Shown here: piece after piece, positions 59,616 through 64,000 of the stretch
Layout: every line of letters begins with the position of its first letter
Numbering within the stretch: the first letter of the stretch is position 1
From: Bacteroidota bacterium
GTDB lineage: Bacteria > Bacteroidota > Bacteroidia > Bacteroidales > JAADJA01
Assembly: GCA_020444515.1 (NCBI GenBank)
Contig: JAHLKX010000004.1
Span: 372,001-436,000, forward strand
DNA length: 64,000 nucleotides
Direction of reading: 5' to 3'
Program-made: the position numbers and the translations under genes
The notes under the pieces: generated by a model
Told to the model about the DNA's origin: nothing
What the model saw: the letters and a program-made list of their open reading frames with translations, nothing else
Database searches by the model: none

Positions 59616-62327
59616 TTACCGGTTTTTAATATAAGCTTTTTTAAAGTGCTTATACCATGAGTCACCATTTGTATATTTTTCAACTTCCTCTCTTGGATCC
59701 ACATACTGAGCTGATGCCTTATCCGCAACAGCAAGTTTTTCAGCCAGCTTTTGCTGCAGATTCTTGGTGTCCTTCCCTGAATAATTATTGGCTTGAAGTA
59801 CTTCTAATATTTTTAATGCTGTTGTAAACTCTTCTTCACTTTGGTAGTCGCTTATACTCCGTTCAAGGAAAGCAAGGTTTTTCTTAACAGAGAATAAATA
59901 ATGAAGGGGCATGGGTTCAATCCTTTTCCGAATTACTTCATATGAATCCGACAATTGCTCCATTTCTTTATAAAGTTCTACAAAGCGATCACGATCATTT
60001 TCATAGAGGGCTTTCTGAGCTTGTTCGGCAAGTTTTTGATAATCCGCAGCCGGTTGATATTTGGCCTCCAAAACAGCAACTTTGGCTTTATCAAATTCAC
60101 AATAATAATTTCTCGCCGTCACATTTTCTGTTCCTTTTAGCGTTTCCATGGCTTGCACAAAATCACCCGACTCAATCTGGTTATTGAAATTGTCAATGAT
60201 TTGTTCATATTCAAGGTTGGCCAATTCACACTGTTTCGAAAATATATTGTTATTCAGCAGGGCTAAACTGGCTTGCAGCTTTGGTTCGTAGTTCAAACCA
60301 TAAGCACTCTGCAAATTAAAACAACGGTCATAAATTATTCTTGCTTCATCCAATTGATTTTTGATCACCTTTACCTCAGCCAGTCCGCACTGATCAACAA
60401 GATAAGGAGTTGCTGCCTTCGCAAAAATCTCAGGCAAGGGCTCGTATACATCAAATTCCGATTTCTCTTCTAATTCGAGGGCATGCAATAATCGTTTGTA
60501 TGCCAAACTATAATTACCGTGTGCCAATAGTTTCTTCCCTTCCGAAATATCTTTCAGGTACACCTGATAGTCTAATTCAGACTGAATCCTTTTAAAGTCC
60601 GGGGATATTTGAATTTGGGTTGGAAATTCAAGAGCCAGCTCGTAAGCTTCATCCAATTGCTCTTTGGCAATCATCTCGTTTCCATCCATGATGTTTTTAT
60701 CTGCCAGTGATATCAACTGGGCATACCGACCATTTCTTGATTGAATTAAGCCATGTTTCAGAATATAGTCATGATTGAACTGACCAATGTTCTGACAAAT
60801 ACGATGGGCCTGCTCGAAGCAATAAATTGACTCAGCGAATTCTTCCTCCTGAGCCAATGAAAATCCTTTGTTGATGTATAATTTTACGAGCTCTTCAGAT
60901 ACTTGTCGAATGTATTTATTGGAAATAATCGTCGAACTGTTGTCAGCCTGAAAATTCCTTGCTTTTTCAATATAATTTTCAGCAAGTTCATAGTTTCCAA
61001 TATCAATTGCACGATCAATCAGATGAAGATACGAATTGTAAATGCCATAATTTGCCTTTGAAAGCAATATGTTCAATTCCAAAGGAATTCTTTTTCCTAT
61101 GGCTACCTCATAAAAATTTTCTGCATTGATTAAAACTCCCTTTGCAATATGAAATTGCTCTGACTCAATCAGGAAATCTGCCTTTTTAAGATAAGCATCA
61201 TAAATCTTGGTTTTGAGTTTATCATAAACGAAATCGGTGTCGTTACAATATTTTGTTTTGGTTAGTATCCTCAATAACCCCCTTTGCAAGTTAGCAATAA
61301 CTGCCGCTGAATAATTCACCCGGCTCAAATTATAATAATAGGCCTGTTGGGAATGTGTTACGTTCTGTGATAAAACCAAAAACTTACTAACTTCATCCAC
61401 ATAAATTTCCGCAACATCTGGAATCAACCTATCCAGTTCAATGTATTCCATTGAATTTAATACGATATCCAGTCGATCCTGGCAGTTGGTCAACTCAATT
61501 CTAAATTCCCTGAGTTTTTTATGGTATCCGCCAACATCATTGGTTTCAAGGTTTAAGTGTTCAAGAAATTCGGCATTGGAAATAACTTTGTAAATGCGTT
61601 CAAACTCCGTTAATCTCAAAAAGTTATCAGTAATGGAACTGGTTCGATAGTTAAGATGCTTCATTTGTTCCAGCAGGGTATTCATCGCACTGATGGCTGC
61701 ATAATAGCTATCAATATATCCTATTCTTTGGTAGAAAAGGGCCTTATCAGCCTCGCTTGAATAAAACTCAATATCTTCAAGAACCACATCGAAGTTCCTG
61801 TTAGTATGATTGGTTTCAAACTCAAAATTACCCACAAATCCTTCTGAACCTGAGTAATTTATTCCAGAAAATTTATGGGCATGGTAATAATTACCTCTAT
61901 CAACCACAACAACTGTAAAATCTGCTAATTCGGGTTGTAAAATATCTGATATATTGAAATTCCTGTAATATATATCCCCAGAACAATTTTCACCCCTGAG
62001 TCCGATTTCGACAGCATAGGTATTGGGATCTTTCTTCTGAAAGCTCTTATTGATAGTGTAATGATAGACAAAATTGGTATTTCTTAAACTGGTCAGGTTG
62101 TGTTTAGCAAGCTCCTTAATGAAAAAATTATTGATGCTTAATTTTTTCGATTTGTCTACCGAGTACTCAAATTTATACGTTCCTGTTTCATTCAGTTCAA
62201 ATGATTCAGCCGCAGACACAGAGAAACTTGCCAACATGGCAAGAACAAGAAGAATGACAATCATTACTTCGCCTGCATATATTTTTCTTGGCCGACGGAT
62301 AACCAGTATGTTTTTATTAAAGTTCAC
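59616..62327 (-). CDS. Large exported TPR-like repeat protein of unknown function
   Basis: This 903-residue protein (from the GTG at 62327) has an N-terminal positively charged stretch (VIRRPRKIYAG) and hydrophobic segment (MIVILLVLAMLASFSVSA) read as a signal peptide. An N-terminal beta-rich domain (about 45-190) is followed by many TPR-like helix pairs (NYELAENYIEKARNFQAD, EFAESIYCFEQAHRICQ, NYSLAYKRLLHALELEE, LDEARIIYDRCFNLQSAYG) to near the C-terminus. I do not recognise a family. Transcription from the promoter just upstream would start at or inside the GTG, so an internal ATG at 62264 is the alternative start. Role unknown, perhaps a periplasmic scaffold. Confidence 0.8.
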   Translation of the reverse strand: MNFNKNILVIRRPRKIYAGEVMIVILLVLAMLASFSVSAAESFELNETGTYKFEYSVDKSKKLSINNFFIKELAKHNLTSLRNTNFVYHYTINKSFQKKDPNTYAVEIGLRGENCSGDIYYRNFNISDILQPELADFTVVVVDRGNYYHAHKFSGINYSGSEGFVGNFEFETNHTNRNFDVVLEDIEFYSSEADKALFYQRIGYIDSYYAAISAMNTLLEQMKHLNYRTSSITDNFLRLTEFERIYKVISNAEFLEHLNLETNDVGGYHKKLREFRIELTNCQDRLDIVLNSMEYIELDRLIPDVAEIYVDEVSKFLVLSQNVTHSQQAYYYNLSRVNYSAAVIANLQRGLLRILTKTKYCNDTDFVYDKLKTKIYDAYLKKADFLIESEQFHIAKGVLINAENFYEVAIGKRIPLELNILLSKANYGIYNSYLHLIDRAIDIGNYELAENYIEKARNFQADNSSTIISNKYIRQVSEELVKLYINKGFSLAQEEEFAESIYCFEQAHRICQNIGQFNHDYILKHGLIQSRNGRYAQLISLADKNIMDGNEMIAKEQLDEAYELALEFPTQIQISPDFKRIQSELDYQVYLKDISEGKKLLAHGNYSLAYKRLLHALELEEKSEFDVYEPLPEIFAKAATPYLVDQCGLAEVKVIKNQLDEARIIYDRCFNLQSAYGLNYEPKLQASLALLNNNIFSKQCELANLEYEQIIDNFNNQIESGDFVQAMETLKGTENVTARNYYCEFDKAKVAVLEAKYQPAADYQKLAEQAQKALYENDRDRFVELYKEMEQLSDSYEVIRKRIEPMPLHYLFSVKKNLAFLERSISDYQSEEEFTTALKILEVLQANNYSGKDTKNLQQKLAEKLAVADKASAQYVDPREEVEKYTNGDSWYKHFKKAYIKNR

Positions 62328-62331
62328 GGTA

Positions 62332-62361
62332 CAAAGTTAGAATTACACCTTTAAAACCCAA
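62332..62361 (-). promoter_or_regulatory. Perfect Bacteroidota-type promoter of the large TPR-like gene
   Basis: On the minus strand TTG (62361-62359), 19 bases, TAACTTTG (62339-62332) matches the consensus exactly. Transcription would begin near 62327, the first base of the GTG start, so the message is leaderless or uses the ATG at 62264. Confidence 0.75.
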
Positions 62362-62556
62362 AACGTTTTCTTATAGAACTTTATACGGTGGTTAAAAATT
62401 TTGTTGCAATAATGGGCTTAAAATTTAACGATCTGAAAATCATACAATTTAAATATCAAAGATACGCAATTTGGAAAAACATTAAAACAGTGAATATGTT
62501 ATTACCAAAACGACTCTTTGTTACTGTTGATGTTTTGGAATATCAATGAAAGTTCT

Positions 62557-62590
62557 AAAAAAAGAGAAAGTCCGGATTTACCGGACTTTC
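62557..62590 (-). terminator. Rho-independent terminator of the tRNA-Leu operon
   Basis: On the minus strand GAAAGTCCGG-TAAAT-CCGGACTTTC is a perfect 10-bp stem followed by TCTTTTTTT, three bases after the discriminator base of tRNA-Leu(CAG). Confidence 0.92.
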
Positions 62591-62593
62591 CAG

Positions 62594-62677
62594 TGCCCAG
62601 AACAGGAATCGAACCTGCACGACCTTGCGGTCACTAGTCCCTGAAACTAGCGCGTCTACCAGTTCCGCCATCTGGGC
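62594..62677 (-). tRNA. tRNA-Leu (anticodon CAG)
   Basis: An 84-nt class II tRNA with acceptor GCCCAGA/TCTGGGC and discriminator A, anticodon stem CTAGT/ACTAG with loop TTCAGGG (anticodon CAG), a long variable arm (TGACCGCAAGGTCG, self-paired) and T stem GCAGG/CCTGT with loop TTCGATT, one base pair being irregular. It reads CUG codons. Same transcript as tRNA-Leu(GAG) upstream. Confidence 0.95.
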
Positions 62678-62732
62678 CCGTGTATTCAAAACTGATGTTC
62701 AACATTGGATCATCAACTTTGAACCATCTGTG

Positions 62733-62816
62733 TGCCCAGGACAAGAATCGAACTTGCACTCCCTAACAGGAACATGGCCCTCAACCATGCGCGTCTACCA
62801 TTTCCGCCACCTGGGC
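62733..62816 (-). tRNA. tRNA-Leu (anticodon GAG)
   Basis: An 84-nt class II tRNA with acceptor GCCCAGG/CCTGGGC and discriminator A, anticodon stem CATGG/CCATG with loop TTGAGGG (anticodon GAG), a long variable arm TTCCTGTTAGGGAG and T stem GCAAG/CTTGT-like with loop TTCGATT. It reads CUC and CUU codons. TACTTTTG (minus strand of 62828-62835) upstream is a good -7 element for the pair. Confidence 0.95.
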
Positions 62817-62945
62817 AAACGGGAGTGCAAAAGTAATAATTTTCAATTAACACAAAATTATTTTTTGATTTTTTACCACCCCTAACCCTTTGCAGAAATT
62901 ACTATTTTTGCCCCTCATAGCAGAGCAAAAGAAAAACCCGTACAT

Positions 62946-63581
62946 ATGACGAAAGCAGTAAAAATATATGGAGAAAGAAACAGTGGAAATATCTATTTGG
63001 AATGGCTCCTGGCTAAGAATCTCGAAGTTGAATTAATCAATTCTCCAGCTTATGGATGGAAACATCGTCTGGCTCCTCAGCCAGATGAATTAACCGATCA
63101 GATGAAAGAAAATGCCATTTTTGCGTGCCTTATCAAAAACCCATATGCCTGGCTTTTATCTATGCATAAGCGACCTTATAACCATGAATCGCTCAGAAAA
63201 CTGAGTTTTACTGATTTTTTAAAATATTCATTCGGCGACTATCGAAATCCCATCATCATGTGGAATCTTAAAAACCAATCATACCTGAAGCTGAGTGAAT
63301 ATGTTCCCAATCATATCATTTTCAGATATGAAGACCTGGTATCAGATTTCAAAGTCCAATTGAATCGGTTCGCTGATAAATTCAATATTGATAAGCCTGA
63401 ATTGTACAAAAACATCAATAACCTACTCACACACTCCCATGGCATAAAAAGCCAAAGCTTTCACCGTGAATACTACCTGGAAGAACGATGGAAATTTAAC
63501 CTGCGCGGCAAGCATATTGATTTTATCAATGATCACCTCGATCAGAATTTAATGCAAAAATTAAATTATTCCTATTTATAG
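62946..63581 (+). CDS. Sulfotransferase-like P-loop protein
   Basis: This 211-residue protein starts VKIYGERNSGNIYLEWLLAKNL, which resembles the 5'-phosphosulfate-binding loop of sulfotransferase-domain proteins. FACLIKNPYAWLLSMHKRPYNH and IIFRYEDLVSDFKVQLNRFADKF correspond to the family 3'-phosphate-binding and conserved RYEDL regions. It may use PAPS to sulfate a glycan or other acceptor; some family members are inactive or have other roles. There is no signal peptide, and neighbours are tRNA genes and a DUF4301 gene, so the acceptor cannot be guessed. Confidence 0.75.
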   Translation: MTKAVKIYGERNSGNIYLEWLLAKNLEVELINSPAYGWKHRLAPQPDELTDQMKENAIFACLIKNPYAWLLSMHKRPYNHESLRKLSFTDFLKYSFGDYRNPIIMWNLKNQSYLKLSEYVPNHIIFRYEDLVSDFKVQLNRFADKFNIDKPELYKNINNLLTHSHGIKSQSFHREYYLEERWKFNLRGKHIDFINDHLDQNLMQKLNYSYL

Positions 63582-63590
63582 TCACTGGCC

Positions 63591-64000
63591 ATGTTTACAA
63601 AAAAAGACATTCAACAAATTGAGATGAAGGGGACGACCTTAGGTCTGGTTGAAAAGCAGATCGAATACTTCAAAAAGGGATTCCCTTTTGCTGACTTGCA
63701 GAAGCCTGCAGTCAAGAATGATGGAATTACAGTTTTTACCGAAAAGCGCATTGATGAACTGGTTCGCTTTTTTGAAAAAAATAAACACCGTTACCAGATT
63801 GTTAAATTCGTTCCGGCGTCCGGTGCAGCCAGCAGGATGTTTAAGGAGCTCTTCCATTTTCTGGAAACCGTGAACCAGGATGATCAGTCTGAATTACTGC
63901 AATCGGATACCAGCTTTAATTCTGTTTATAATTTTATCAAACGTTTAAAAGATTATGCTTTTTATCCCGAATTGGAAGCCAGTATGGCACGGGATGGGAT
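63591..64000 (+). CDS. DUF4301 family protein (partial, cut by window end)
   Basis: The frame opens MFTKKDIQQIEMKGTTLGLV and stays open to the window edge, so about 136 residues are visible. FVPASGAASRMFKELFHFLE is the hallmark of the DUF4301 family, which occurs mainly in Bacteroidota; the GAASRMFK stretch recalls nucleotidyltransferase-type binding loops, but no function is established as far as I know. It starts nine bases after the sulfotransferase-like gene, so the two may be co-transcribed. Confidence 0.82.
   Translation, partial: MFTKKDIQQIEMKGTTLGLVEKQIEYFKKGFPFADLQKPAVKNDGITVFTEKRIDELVRFFEKNKHRYQIVKFVPASGAASRMFKELFHFLETVNQDDQSELLQSDTSFNSVYNFIKRLKDYAFYPELEASMARDG

Noticed and set aside
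62625-62885. 86-codon plus-strand ORF across both tRNA-Leu genes
   Set aside because: It is antisense to two well-folded tRNA genes, with no protein family features.

Overview
The window is a chromosomal segment of a Bacteroidota bacterium. The evidence is a SusC/SusD pair, many short lipoprotein signal peptides, promoters of the Bacteroidota type (TTG, 19 bases, TAnnTTTG), few Shine-Dalgarno sequences, membrane-anchored TPR-HTH regulators and TPR hybrid kinases, and a DUF4301 gene. Base composition is AT-rich and even. I see no phage, insertion sequence or CRISPR array.

Positions 1-21545 hold a beta-1,3/1,6-glucan (laminarin-type) utilisation locus on the plus strand: the end of a regulator, susC, susD, two surface lipoproteins, two GH16 endoglucanase lipoproteins, a cytoplasmic GH149-type beta-1,3-oligoglucan phosphorylase, two GH17 enzymes (one cytoplasmic, one exported), a GPH-family symporter, a GH30 lipoprotein, a clan GH-A lipoprotein and a second GPH symporter. 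The proposed flow is surface cleavage, SusCD import, trimming and debranching in the periplasm, symport, then phosphorolysis to glucose-1-phosphate. There is no GH3 beta-glucosidase in the locus.

Positions 21996-30697 carry pirin, a small acetyltransferase, trmO, and a minus-strand [NiFe]-hydrogenase maturation operon hypF-C-D-E-(S23-like gene)-A-B with an excellent promoter. The S23-like four-helix-bundle gene sits in an inverted-repeat-flanked cassette between hypE and hypA. No hydrogenase subunits are in the window.

Positions 30698-39569 contain an alkaline phosphatase, a flippase and glycosyltransferase pair, a PnuC/NadR-like/thiamine-binding trio, an ECF sigma/anti-sigma/Spy-like operon and small envelope proteins. 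Positions 39644-45757 hold an ABC exporter, two tandem membrane-spanning TPR-HTH regulators, a 53-residue unannotated gene and an ECF sigma factor. The gene-free stretch after it (45758-46450) contains two tandem copies of what looks like a structured small RNA. This is the strongest candidate for an undescribed element here.

Positions 46451-64000 contain a drug/metabolite exporter, an outer membrane barrel, a probable trans-3-hydroxyproline dehydratase next to a secreted S37-type peptidase, two hybrid histidine kinases, tRNA-Arg, a ROK kinase beside an orphan GH97 N-terminal domain, peptidase E, a large TPR-like exported protein, two tRNA-Leu genes, a sulfotransferase-like gene and the start of a DUF4301 gene.
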